Source of the DNA: Alentia gelatinosa
Lineage: Eukaryota; Annelida; Polychaeta; Phyllodocida; Polynoidae
Direction: 5' to 3'
Length of the DNA: 64,000 nt
NCBI GenBank assembly: GCA_950022655.1
Contig: OX465581.1
Location: 28,429,300-28,493,299 of the forward strand
Both the position numbers and the translations under genes were made by a program. Below the pieces are notes generated by a model, which saw only the letters and a program-made list of their open reading frames with translations, ran no database searches and was not told the DNA's origin. Positions 12,104 through 22,329 of the stretch are shown one piece after another; the stretch's first letter is position 1, and each line of letters begins with the position of its first letter.

Positions 12104-12916
12104 TATTTGAAAAATATAGAGTTGGGGCATTTCCCACCAGTTTGTGTCATTCCATTAACAATAATCTTCAACCACTGCCACCATGTTGGGTGGTTGAGGG
12201 TCTAAGAAGGGCTCAGAAGGGTAGACTTTGTGGAGTGACTGGAAGGACAACAATATGAAGAGCAATTAGTAGTGTGTATGTAAGAACAAGTAGAGAATAT
12301 GTAACAATGCCAACTTTACATTTTTAAGTACTAAGGTTTGAATGATAACATACATTCCTATCAGCAATAAAAGAACAATTGTAAGTTCAGGAGAGGCCTC
12401 GCACAAGGCGAGTTATTCTGATACAAGTTTGCACATACAATTTACATTTCTCGGTAATCCACATATCTTCAGCATATTTTTACAAAAAAAACCATGAATA
12501 ACAAAAGTAAAAATTTGTTTACTATAAGGGTATCCAGCTCACCACAGGGTGTCGGATTCATCTTTCCCTCGTTTTTTTTCAGACCGATGGAACACTCGCT
12601 TAGTTTCTTTAAAATACCACAATCAATATTCATTTGTCATTCTTCCTTGAAGTAGCTTTGTTCTTCCTTGTAATCTTTACTGTGTGACAAGTGGTATGTG
12701 AGAGATTGCAAAACAAATTGAAAGAAACAATGGAAAGTTCAATACTCCGGGATATATTCTGATAATACTTTATATAGCTGGACAAATGATAAAATTTCCA
12801 AGAGGTTTAGTTAAACAGGTTTCCAATGTCATGGGACAAAGAGACATTACATTATAAGCTTTCTATTATTGCGACTTGCCGCTCTCTATAAGACATTTCT
12901 TGTTTTATTTATTTAG
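12104..12916. other. Non-coding sequence 5' of exon A
   Basis: AT-rich intronic sequence leading to the exon A polypyrimidine tract. It is apparently intronic, because exon A starts mid-frame. No further exon could be supported. Confidence 0.4.
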
Positions 12917-13089
12917 AGCCGAGCGGTCGCGAACGGCGGCCAAGGTACGGCGCGACAACGAACAAGTGGAGCTGGCAAATCTGACGGCCCTACTGCCATT
13001 TTCACAGCACCAGCTAGCAAAAGTCGACAAAACGTCCATCATCAAACTCGCGCTGTCGTACCTTCAGACCCGTCAGTTGGTGGCAGGAG
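12917..13089 (+). CDS. Exon A: bHLH domain of bHLH-PAS factor
   Basis: The acceptor is a pyrimidine-rich tract ending TTTATTTAG, and the donor is GGAG/GTAGGG. The frame is entered with two bases from an unseen upstream exon. The basic region reads ERSRTAAKVRR, close to the KSRDAARSRR type of HIF/SIM/TRH factors. Helix 1 follows (VELANLTALLPF), then the loop (SQHQLAKV) and helix 2 (DKTSIIKLALSYLQTRQ). The DK-(A/T)-SI-(I/M)-(R/K)-L...SYL pattern is diagnostic of bHLH-PAS helix 2. The helix-1 segment lacks the FYELA residues typical of HIF/SIM/TRH, which is one reason to call the gene divergent. In known members this domain contacts DNA and dimerises with ARNT/Tango. No initiator Met is assigned. 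The Met at 12876 lies before the acceptor in intron-like sequence and is not used here. Confidence 0.88.
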
Positions 13090-15274
13090 GTAGGGCGGCC
13101 TTTTAATTGATTGACTATGTGGTTGATAAAAGTGCATCAGATTGTTCATCTATATAACCTTTTGGGACTTTTTGGTCTGAAATACAAATTAGTCATCTGT
13201 TTCAATTTGCCTGTTTAAGCTTATTTATTGCTTTACATATTTCCTTCAAAGAATTCTTAATGGATGTGATTAGCCCTACATGGGTTTAATTCTGTTCCTT
13301 CTTTCATTTTTAATGTAAGCTGGAGTTGTGCATAGTGTGTTCATCGTTTCTATCATAAAACACCCGATGTTATGTCTTCGTGATTATTCATTTTTTCTCT
13401 GGACACATACCAATCGCACCACCTGTTATGAGCTGGATAGGATTTAATCATATATCATAGGTATTGTAAGTACGAGGTGAGGGCCTTTCTGTAACAAATG
13501 ATGCTAAAAGAATAGTAAAGGAATAGATATTTAATCATATTTTTAAACTTAACCTTTGATTGAATGTACAAATGTGCTTGTGTTTAATCACTCATATGTA
13601 GTTTTCTATATAAGTTCGTCTTTAAAATGTCTGGAACATTAAAGATAGAAGGAATACTGTTTATAGTCGTTTATAACATGTCTTTTTCCGTTCCATGCAC
13701 TGTATATACTTCCTTCCGTTTGTTCTAATAATTTCCTTGATGAGACAAAGGTTAACTTCACAAGGAAATACATTTGGATTGCAGCTGCCATATTGATAGC
13801 TTTAAGCCCATCTTCTGACAGGTTTTGGTCTGATACCTCTGACTGACATAGGACCAAGTAGTCTTAGATACAGAGAGTATTTAGGAAAACCTTCAGATTT
13901 ATTTACCTAAGTTACAGGCTACTCATGGCCATTATGAATAGACTTATAGCAAACTGTACGATGCAGGGATATTCTCATAAGCCACATAGACCTACACCAT
14001 CAATTTTGCTCCTTTGGTTTTGTCAACCCTGCCCTTCAGCCCGACGCACAGGACCCCCATTAACTAACAGACGCCCCAGGAGAGACCCCTGCCACCACAA
14101 CTGCTACCTACCCATCAACCAAAGCTCACCTGTCATAGAAGCAACCACCAAGCTCTTCCACGCAACTCTCTATTTCGACCACCACTTAATTATTAAAATC
14201 TTGGGCTCGTCCCAAACCTTTCCCCTCTATTTTATGTTTAGAAAAGTTCAGTAATTGCGTTCAGAAAAGGGTCTTAATGTATGAGCCTGGATTATTCAAT
14301 TGGCCCTGGAACACCAAAGTAGAGAGACCTACCAGCTATATAAGCCTGCCTGAATTCTATTAACTTACTTTCCATCTATTGTACCTTGAATATAGTGTAA
14401 GTAATAGTTTTGTCGACACATACGTTCTATGTGTGGTGCTAATAAGTATGCTATGTAAAGGATTGGTATTTGAAACAATACATGTATATGTGAACTAGTA
14501 GGCTGCCCATGAAGACGTATTTAATCTCACAAATAGTTAATTTAGGAGCAGAACACAGATACATACTCAGTGTGTCCCATATTGTCATACAAATATGTGG
14601 TATGCCCTGTACTCAGTCATAAATAGAGGGACGAATGAACCTTTCTCTCCGTTGGCGCCAAAAAGGACATTTGCTTGACATTGGAAGCATCTCTGTCACT
14701 GAAAACTGTCGGAGTCTCACAGGCTTGTCTAAATATTGTCACACAAGACTAGAAAAATAAATAGAGTCCTGCGTGCTGCCACGCAAGTATCCTATGGCGG
14801 CAACAGCCAGTCACGTGGTAATACAATGGCGATTTAAAGTGTCTACCCATGACCTGCTTTGTATGAATCACGAGGATGTCCTGTACATCTGTAACAAGTT
14901 AAAACATTTTTAAGCATATGATAGTATCAACTATAGAACATGCAGATCATACACAATATTGCATGTCGAAACTACATTGACAAAAATTGCAAATTATGAT
15001 AAACAAAGCAATGAGAATAGTAATAGGAGTATACATACAGAAAAGCTTAAGACCTTAGTAAAGAGAAACTACATGAGCTATCCAATAAGTGTCCACTAAA
15101 AATTCGAAGAGTAACACATTTGTCAAGTTTGATTAAATGGTGGTCCTTAGATATTAATGATATGTTTGATTGAGGGGGAAAAGAACGCGTAATGATGATA
15201 AGGTTATGTTAAAAAACGCCTATGGTTAAGATTTAGACAATCTCCACTCTTCTGAGGTAGGGAACTGAGAACCT

Positions 15275-15320
15275 TCAATGGTTAACTGGACGTTAAATCA
15301 AACCCACAAACAAACAAACT
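15275..15320 (+). repeat. SINE-like tail fragment
   Basis: AACTGGACGTTAAATCAAAC followed by (CAAA)n. It shares the GGACGTTAAA core and CAAA tail with the other three copies but is more diverged. No target duplication was identified. Confidence 0.6.
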
Positions 15321-15749
15321 GGGATAAACTGTCAATGACTAAGCAACAATTAACGGTGGGAGTCTTAAGATGAAAATAAAAGAAAAATTGCCGACTTTAT
15401 TAAATGAAGATGTCATTGAATAATTTAAACAAATTATAAGGTAATTATCACATAACCAACAAACACCGGTATATTAGTTTCAATATTTATTAATTGTTTT
15501 CTTATTGGAAGTACAATAAATAGGTAGGTATGACAATTTAAACAAATACAATATAGATAACGATCAAAAGGTCGATTTGTTATTGTAAAAATCTGTCTTG
15601 TTGACTGTTGTCTGTCAAGGTATGTGTATGTCTTATGTCTTTTGTATACATCACTTTGTTAACTGTTACTGCATTATGGAAGATCGTAGCCTAAGGGGCG
15701 AATAGAGTTTGTCATTAGATTTTGTTTTCCGAATAAAGATCTGGAATCT

Positions 15750-15806
15750 GGGCCCTGTTTTTTAGTCACGATATCGCAAGTCTATGATCGTCTGAGATCT
15801 TATTAA
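15750..15806 (+). mobile_element. Solo arm of the GGGCCCTG fold-back family
   Basis: It starts GGGCCCTGTTTTTTAGTCAC and continues ATCGCAAGTCTATGATCGTC. This matches, in reverse complement, the right arm of copy 1 (about 7925-7981) for some 50 bp, then stops. It is a truncated copy. Confidence 0.65.
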
Positions 15807-16832
15807 AACCCATTGGATAACGTAGAAAACAGATAACGTATAACACATTTTTAGGTCTGTTCTGGCAATATTTGCCACAATTCTAACATTATGAATAAAA
15901 ATATACATTGAATACAGTCAAGTAACTTCAGACTTGTGGAAAATAAAATGACCTTATTTATACAATTATCTGGTTCAGTGATATCCCTTTGACAAAGTTA
16001 TCAGGTTATGAAAAGAAAGAAAAAATAATTTCGCATGTGTTTTCTCTAGGGGTTATATCATTGAAAGACACACTTATTTTAATAAAACACATACAAATTT
16101 ATTTTCTGTAGCTTTGAGAAGTTGGATAAAGTAGAAAACATGATTTAGCGAGACAAATTTCATTTTGAAAAATATGGTACATGGATTTACTAAAATTACA
16201 AAGTATTCCTTTATGATTAAATCTGAAAATAGATTGTTTTAGGAACATGTACAAAAATATCGTTAGTAATTCATTCAATATCTCAATGGACAAATTAATA
16301 ACCACTGAATGCTTCTCATTATGCATGGCACAGATAATGTGATCACCATGTATAACTGACCTTGACAAATAAAGTTGAACATCGCAGAGGTTATACACAA
16401 GCTGGCTGAGTGGTGCAGTGCCTGCATTTTTAAGATTTTCAGATAAATGTTTATCCCCGTCATAATAACCACAAGAAAACTATATGAAATTTGGAATATA
16501 TGGGTAAGGCTCACGAAAAGTGCACCATTTATGTCCCAATTCCTTGATACCTATTTCAGACTACTTCTTAGCAGGGCCACATAATCATTATTGCATCAAT
16601 TGATGTTTCCCATCAATCAGTACAACTGGGCAGTGTTCCTGAATAGAAAAATTATCAACGCATTTATACATATCTGTAGACCCATAGGGATGACGTGACC
16701 TTTCAGGGTTATCAATAAGAGGAGGTTCGTTCAACACTCATTCAACTGATTTTCATCCTAATCGTGTTGGTCTCTTCTCATCAGTGACACTCGTTTGCAA
16801 AACCTTTATTCTTACAATGTTTCGTTTTTCAG

Positions 16833-16889
16833 TAATGAGCGATATCACGGAAAATGTGGAGGCCATGTCTCTATCAGTGCGGGAAGGAG
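16833..16889 (+). CDS. Exon B: 57-nt linker exon of bHLH-PAS factor
   Basis: A polypyrimidine tract and CAG end at 16832, and a consensus donor GAG/GTAAGT follows 16889. Entered in phase 1 from exon A, it reads VMSDITENVEAMSLSVREG without a stop and leaves in phase 1, exactly as exon C requires. The product is acidic and has no domain. It sits where HIF/SIM proteins have a variable linker between bHLH and PAS-A. It is symmetrical (57 nt, phase 1-1), so skipping it would keep the frame, and it could be a cassette exon. Support is splice signals plus phase only, with no homology, so confidence is moderate. Confidence 0.62.
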
Positions 16890-17135
16890 GTAAGTTAATA
16901 ATCTATTAGAACTGTATTGTGTGTACTAAATGTATTTGATAGTTCCCTAAATATATTGATAGCTTCTATGGCAGAACGACAAGCATGGGGACGGCTACTA
17001 GTGACTATGCATACTTCTAGGGAACGGGGGCATTTTCCTCTGAACACAGAATTATATCACGTGATATTATATGTTATCCTTAATATTTTTATTTTTGTTG
17101 TATAGAATCCGAAAAAACCTTTTCATAAATATCCA

Positions 17136-17240
17136 GTAAATGATGCCTTAAGGCATTATCCGCCCCTGGACAGTTGATGCCTTAAGACATCATCCGCCCC
17201 CTACGGTTTGATGTTCAAGGCATCATCCGCCTTTAAAGGG
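17136..17240. repeat. Three GATGCCTTAAGGCATC repeat units
   Basis: Three direct copies of a roughly 35-bp unit, each with a GATGCCTTAAGGCATC-like palindrome and CATCCGCCCC, end just before the DIRS remnant region. The motif matches the hairpin at 1401-1440. Confidence 0.65.
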
Positions 17241-18048
17241 TTAAGCCTTGTGGCAAAATGGTGAAGTCTATTGCTTGTCACCAGTCAGATAGCAATGACA
17301 ATTGTTACTGGTCGGTCACAGACCAAAAGAGATGTTGCTCTCGCCAGGTGCCAGCAGTGGCTTCCTTTTGGTAAAACCACTCGGCAGTTACTCATTTTGG
17401 TTCTGTTTTGAGAACGAATTTCAGGAGGATTTTAGGATTTGAGAAGCAAGTTCATCATTCTCCCTAAAAGCATTATATGCCATCTGCAACTGAGTAGGTT
17501 TTGTAGTCTTGACACACTGGTTTTGCGCTACATTTTCCGAGTTTTGATTCAACCTCTGTGGTCTAGGTCAAGCAGCTCGCCAACATTGCAGATGAGCAGA
17601 GGAATAAGGTCATTTGTATTGCCAAAGACCAGAGTTGAAAAACCAAAATGTCCTGTGATAGAGGAGTTGGCTTGTGCAGTTTCACACCAGCCTGAACCGA
17701 CTGTCCAAAGCCTAAGTATAGTACAAATGGACGAATTCCAAGAGCTGATGTCACCTTTTCTTGATGAGAGGGAGAAGACGTGTGCTACCACACGGCCCTC
17801 ACCAGCGGCATAGGCGAAGCACTCCCATAAGACCACTTGTCAGTGAGACTAGGATACAAGCTCAGAAGGCAAGCTGGAGTGTTGTCCATGATGGGCTATG
17901 TGGCATCACCAAACTGGACCTGAGGTCTCCGATATTGCAGTCTCAACTCAGGAATTAGGGATAAGGCGTCTTATACCTGATTCCCTTTTTACCAGGGTTT
18001 TTAAAGGCAGTGTTTGCCCACTTACAGAGGCAGGGCCACTTGGTTTTC

Positions 18049-18208
18049 TGCCTGCTGCGGTGCACAGCAATGATTGATCTGTTCACCCCCTTGGTCGCCT
18101 TGCCTCTGGGTGGTGCAGGCTGAATTTGCCTGCATGCATTCAGTCAAACCCAAAGTAGTCTTATAGAACATATTGGACGTTAACCTACCCCAACAAACAA
18201 ACAAATAA
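18049..18208 (+). mobile_element. SINE-like element nested in the DIRS reverse transcriptase
   Basis: A 160-bp insert ends with GGACGTTAACC and (CAAA)n and is bracketed by perfect 11-bp repeats ACTTGGTTTTC (18038-18048 and 18209-18219). Excising it restores the DIRS reading HLVF-RYIEDT without a gap. It is the longest of the four copies. Its 5' part (GGTGGTGCAGGCTGAATTTG and upstream) is not recognisably tRNA-derived. Confidence 0.9.
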
Positions 18209-19251
18209 ACTTGGTTTTCAGGTACATTGAGGATACCTTTATCATGACTGAGTCCACTTGACAGTGTCGGGATAGCATCAAGGCATTATTGTCTTTGCTG
18301 AAGAGGCTAGGCTTCAAGGTACAGGAAAGTAAAAGTGTTGCAGGGCCCAATATGCAACTGCCTTTCGAGGTTATGTCAATGATACTTCACAAATGAGAGT
18401 CTCCCGTACAGAAGTGAAAGTTCCCTAATTTCAAACTCAGGTAAAAAAAGACCTAGGCACTGGGCCAAAGGTAAGAATTAAGCAAGTTGCTAGCCTGACT
18501 GGACTCCCGGTCAATTTCTCTAAGGGAATTGAGTATCGAGAAGCCCATTTCAGATGATTGGAGAGAGACAAGATTCAAACCCTAAAAAAGAGGGGAACTG
18601 CATATCAATGTAATGGAAACTATGGCAGTAGCTTTTGGCCTACAATGCGTTGCTAGGTCCTTGAACAATACTAGAATTAGGTGTCTGTGGGTTCAGATGG
18701 AGTTCAAAGAGGGAAGGCTAAAGCAATCTGTGAGATGTGTGAGTGCCGATAACTGTGGGTTGTAGGGGCACACATTCCAGGAGAAAAGAATGTTGAGGCC
18801 GAAAAGTAGTTGCATACAGAGTCTAAAGTGGGAGCTTCCCATGGGAATGTTTCAGTTTGTGATTGATTGGCTAGGCCACTGTCACATAGTTTACAAATAA
18901 ACTACCTCAATATTGTAGTTGGCACCTGGATCCGGGTGCAGAAATCATTGATGCTTTCTCCTTTAGATGGAATAATGGGATCTATGCATTCCCACCTTTC
19001 AGGTTGAGTCTCCAAGCCCTTCAAAAAGCAAGGAAGGACAGGGTCATCCTGGTCATACCGTCATGGGAAGCCCAATATTGGGCTGCCCTCCTGAGGCACA
19101 AAATGAAACAGCATCTGCACCTGGGGAAGATCCTGTTGTAAAACCTGGTATCCATAGACCTGTGGCCCCTTCACCTTGTAGCAAGGGCAAAATAAAGAGG
19201 GCTGTCCAAGCACATGGTTTGAACCCATGCTCCACTGTGCTTTATATGCAG

Positions 19252-19979
19252 TCTTGGAGGGTTTCGACTAAGAGACAATATGATATTGCTTTAAGGAAAT
19301 GGACTTTATTTTGTGTTGAAAAAAAGGTTAACTGAGCAAACCTATGGTTTTTGATGTCATGAAGTTATGTTCCATGTTACATGATGAAAGTTTAGTTACT
19401 CTACTGTAAATATGGCAAGGAGTGCACTCTCTGCATATTTTGAGAAGGTGGACAGCACCTCCATAGGAAACGATGATATGGTCACCAGGCTGTTGACAGG
19501 CATTTTTAATGCAAGGCTTCCAAAGGTAAAGTACCAACAGACCTGGGATGTCAATACAGTGTTGGACCTTTTAAAAAAGATGTCATTCTGCAGTTACAGA
19601 AACTGGTGAAGCCTACCAAACTTTAGATCAACTTATGGTAGCAGAGTTAGGAATAAGAGACTGTGCCCTTACAGGGCTTTGAAGCAATACTGTAATGATA
19701 AACAATTACAGGTCAGCACACACAGTTATGGATTATACTGGGGAAGGACCCACATCCAGCGACAAAAGACATTGTCAGGTGGATTAAGACAACCATGGCA
19801 GAGGCTGGCATTAATACACAGGTGCTCAAGGCTCACTCAACCAGGGGAGTGGCCATGTCTAAAGCCGCTCTGAAAGATTTACCCATGGAAACCATTCTGA
19901 GGAAGGTAAGGTGGACCATCGCCAATACATTTGCAAAATTCTACAAAAGAACACGTATCTCAGATGACAACACCTTCTA
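19252..19979 (+). pseudogene. DIRS tyrosine recombinase domain
   Basis: The N-terminal helical part is at 19063-19335 (including TKRQYDIALRKWTLFCVEKK). The middle is broken by stops and frameshifts. The C-terminal catalytic block at 19795-19979 is open and keeps the HxxR box (HSTRG), the Trp in VRWTIANTF and the nucleophile Tyr in KFYKR. It is part of the DIRS remnant above and is listed separately because it fixes the element class. Confidence 0.82.
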
Positions 19980-20201
19980 GGATATGGTTCTTCAGTCAGA
20001 GAATGACACCTAGACTACCATCTACTGGCGAACCTTTCTCTGGTGGAACACTATGTGAGTGTCTAACTCTTCGACCGGTAACAAGTAGACTTGATTAAAT
20101 GAGACTTACCTTGGTAAAAGGTGATATTCGGCCTAAAGTCTACTATGTTAACAGGGTCGTCAAATGGAGCAACAGAGATGTAACTCTCGCTGGATACCAA
20201 A

Positions 20202-20385
20202 GCCCTGTTTTTTAGTCACGGCATCATAGGCCAACGATACCCTAAGATTGTCCAGTGAATCTATAACATTTTTGGAAGACAAAAGATGGCCGGTGTCCTA
20301 TAAACAGTGTTGTAGCGTGCCACGGGCAATCGCCATGAAAAACATTGGCCGTTACCACAAGTATAGAATGTCTTAGAACATGTTG
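20202..20385 (+). mobile_element. Half copy of the GGGCCCTG fold-back family
   Basis: It begins AGCCCTGTTTTTTAGTCACG and follows, with substitutions, the reverse complement of the right arm of copy 2 (about 9640-9825). Shared blocks include CAACGATACC, AAGATGGCCG and CAAGTATAGAA(T/C)TGTCTTA. Only one arm is present. Confidence 0.75.
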
Positions 20386-20899
20386 TACCCAAAATACTTC
20401 CCAGTGAAGGTACTGTTCTAGGCAGCAAAAAGTGTGATTAACACTGAGCGACCCTTTTATCTTACGGGGAATTTCTCTGCGATTATGTTTCTTGCGATTT
20501 TAGGGCCTGTTATATAATAAGCTGTTGTATCTATTTTTTCTTTTAAAGACTTTTATTTACCATGGAGTGCACTCAGTCACGATGACTGGTCTTAAAGTGC
20601 CTCCAGCACAAGTTTTACAATAATTCATGTTCTCCAAATGGATGCATAGTCCAGCTTATGTACAGCAAAAATAATAAACATAGATAAAAAGGTAATTAGG
20701 AAATATAAATAGAAAGACAAACATGGGCCCGGGAGGCCAGAACTACGATGTCAATAGCAAATAGAGTCTCTATGGCCTTCACGTTTATATAGATGAAGTA
20801 GATGTCGCTGGTTTTAACAGTAACTTGTAGTAAAAGGGATATTACCAGCATATATTCTCTTTTAGTGAGGAATGTTCATAGCCAGTTTGCGTTTTTGGT

Positions 20900-21640
20900 C
20901 CTTTTTGAAATCATAAAAACAGTTAATATTTCTTAAGCTTGGTGATAAGCTGTTCCAGAGAATCGCTGTTTTCTAAGGTCTGTTAGAAACGGCAGTCGGG
21001 TTGCTCTGTGAAGCCACAATACATTTGCTCTTGGGTTACTCCTTGTAATAATTCATAATGCATTATTTTGTCAAATTTGTATCCTATTTAGATCCAGAGC
21101 ACAGCAAGTGTCGTATAAAACATCCCCATAATTTATGACAGGCAGAATCATGGTCTTATAAATCGTTAAGCTAACGTGATCTGTCAGGTAGGGTCTTATT
21201 TTTGCTAGAAGATATATTTTATGAGTTGCTTGTTTTACTATATTATTTATATGTGCTTTGAAATTTAGATTATTGTCTAGGGTTACGCCGAGGTAATTGT
21301 AGGAGTGAACATTCTGCAAGTTGTCTTGATTAAGGGTGAGATTTAGGTTTAGTTTATGGAAGTCATTAGTTTTCTTGTTTGAGCCGAAAATTACCAATTT
21401 AGATTTTTTGTGTGTTTATAGTAAGCTTATTGCATTCACACTAATTCTCGACCTTAATCGGTTTCCCCTGCAGAGTTCTGAATACTTCAAACATATCGTT
21501 CCCTGAGTGATACAACACCGTATCGTCTGCATACAAGAGGCATTTAGGGTTGTCTATTACATTATCATCTTACAAGATCAACGATATATCGTTTACAAAT
21601 ATGATAAACAGCATGTGGGTATGCCTACACCTATGCACGT
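20900..21640 (-). pseudogene. Non-LTR (CR1/Jockey-like) reverse transcriptase fragment
   Basis: On the minus strand, LFIIFVNDISL (near 21570-21610) and CLLYADDTVLYHSGNDMF (near 21485-21540) give the palm with the catalytic YADD. After a frame break, 21397-21071 gives SYNYLGVTLDNNLNFKAHIN and ILPVINYGDVLYDT, the thumb typical of CR1/Jockey-clade LINEs. An in-frame stop and frameshifts show it is dead. The endonuclease half is absent (5' truncation). It lies inside the long intron, antisense to the host gene. Confidence 0.88.
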
Positions 21641-22327
21641 TATGGTCAATATTGAAAAATCTAAATCAATGAAGACATGTTTTCAACAAAAAAAGCGAAC
21701 GCAGGGCGAGTTATGATAGTGAGCGAGTAGGGTGCAGCGATAACAGGGGTGAGGATTTTTAGTTGGTGTTGTATAAGGCCTCTTGATCCCACGACGCCAT
21801 CATCAGTTGCTCGCTTCAGTACCGGTACATGATCGCTCAGTACAAAATCGCTCTATTTTTTGGGTTGCTGTCAGTATCTTCCACCCCCTGCTCAGAGTAC
21901 AGAATCTCTTGCTATTTGGGAATCCAACATGTTGGTTACATTCCCCTTATCTTCTCAGTGTCTCTGTAGCATCTCCCGCGGTGAGGCTACCGGGGGAAGG
22001 CACCAGAGCAGCAGAAACACCGGTTAACACTTGTGGCAAAGTGATAAATTGGAAGGCATCACGGACATGGCAGAAACAACTGAAGAATACATTTTTACAA
22101 AGCTTCGTTTTCTTATAAAAGCCTTTTTGCATTTTTTTGGGGTGGCCATTCAACTGGCCTTGAAACCAAGGTGACATTCACGGTTTTAACATATTTTTTC
22201 TCGGGTGTCCAGTTGCAGGCAACTTCCGTAGATAACCTTTTTAGATAGCCTGAACACCTGACGCAACTCGTGGCCATTCCTAACGGTGCCACTTTGCATG
22301 AGATGGCAGCTGGGTATGCCTACACCT
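21616..22327. repeat. 17-bp direct repeats flanking about 680 bp
   Basis: TGGGTATGCCTACACCT occurs at 21616-21632 and again at 22311-22327. It could be the target duplication of an insert between them. The interval has no recognisable coding domain and starts at the 5' edge of the LINE fragment. The length is unusual for a DNA transposon duplication. Confidence 0.4.
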
Positions 22328-22329
22328 AA

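Larger units (their letters stand above)
13090..16832 (+). other. Intron between exons A and B
   Basis: 3.7 kb of AT-rich sequence. It holds a SINE-like tail at 15275-15320 and an isolated arm of the GGGCCCTG fold-back family at 15750-15806. The 109-codon frame at 13925 has no recognisable domain and looks fortuitous. Confidence 0.6.
17440..20000 (+). pseudogene. DIRS-type retrotransposon remnant (RT, RNase H, tyrosine recombinase)
   Basis: Plus-strand fragments of a DIRS polyprotein in several frames. The reverse transcriptase has FLKAVFAHLQRQGHLVF and RYIEDTFIM around a degenerate catalytic YxDD box (18004-18247). RNase H has AHIPGEKNVEAEK near 18770-18808. The tyrosine recombinase N-terminal part is SWRVSTKRQYDIALRKW (from 19252). 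Its C-terminal catalytic part (19795-19979) has HSTRGVAMSKAAL, a conserved Trp and the Tyr of KFYKR. DIRS elements integrate with a tyrosine recombinase rather than a DDE integrase. The RT fingers are missing upstream, multiple stops and frameshifts occur, and a SINE-like insert at 18049-18208 splits the RT. The gag-like head (17440-17950) is tentative. This copy is inactive. Confidence 0.85.

Noticed and set aside
13925..14254. 109-codon frame between exons A and B
   Set aside because: No domain, no splice support and a composition like the surrounding DNA.
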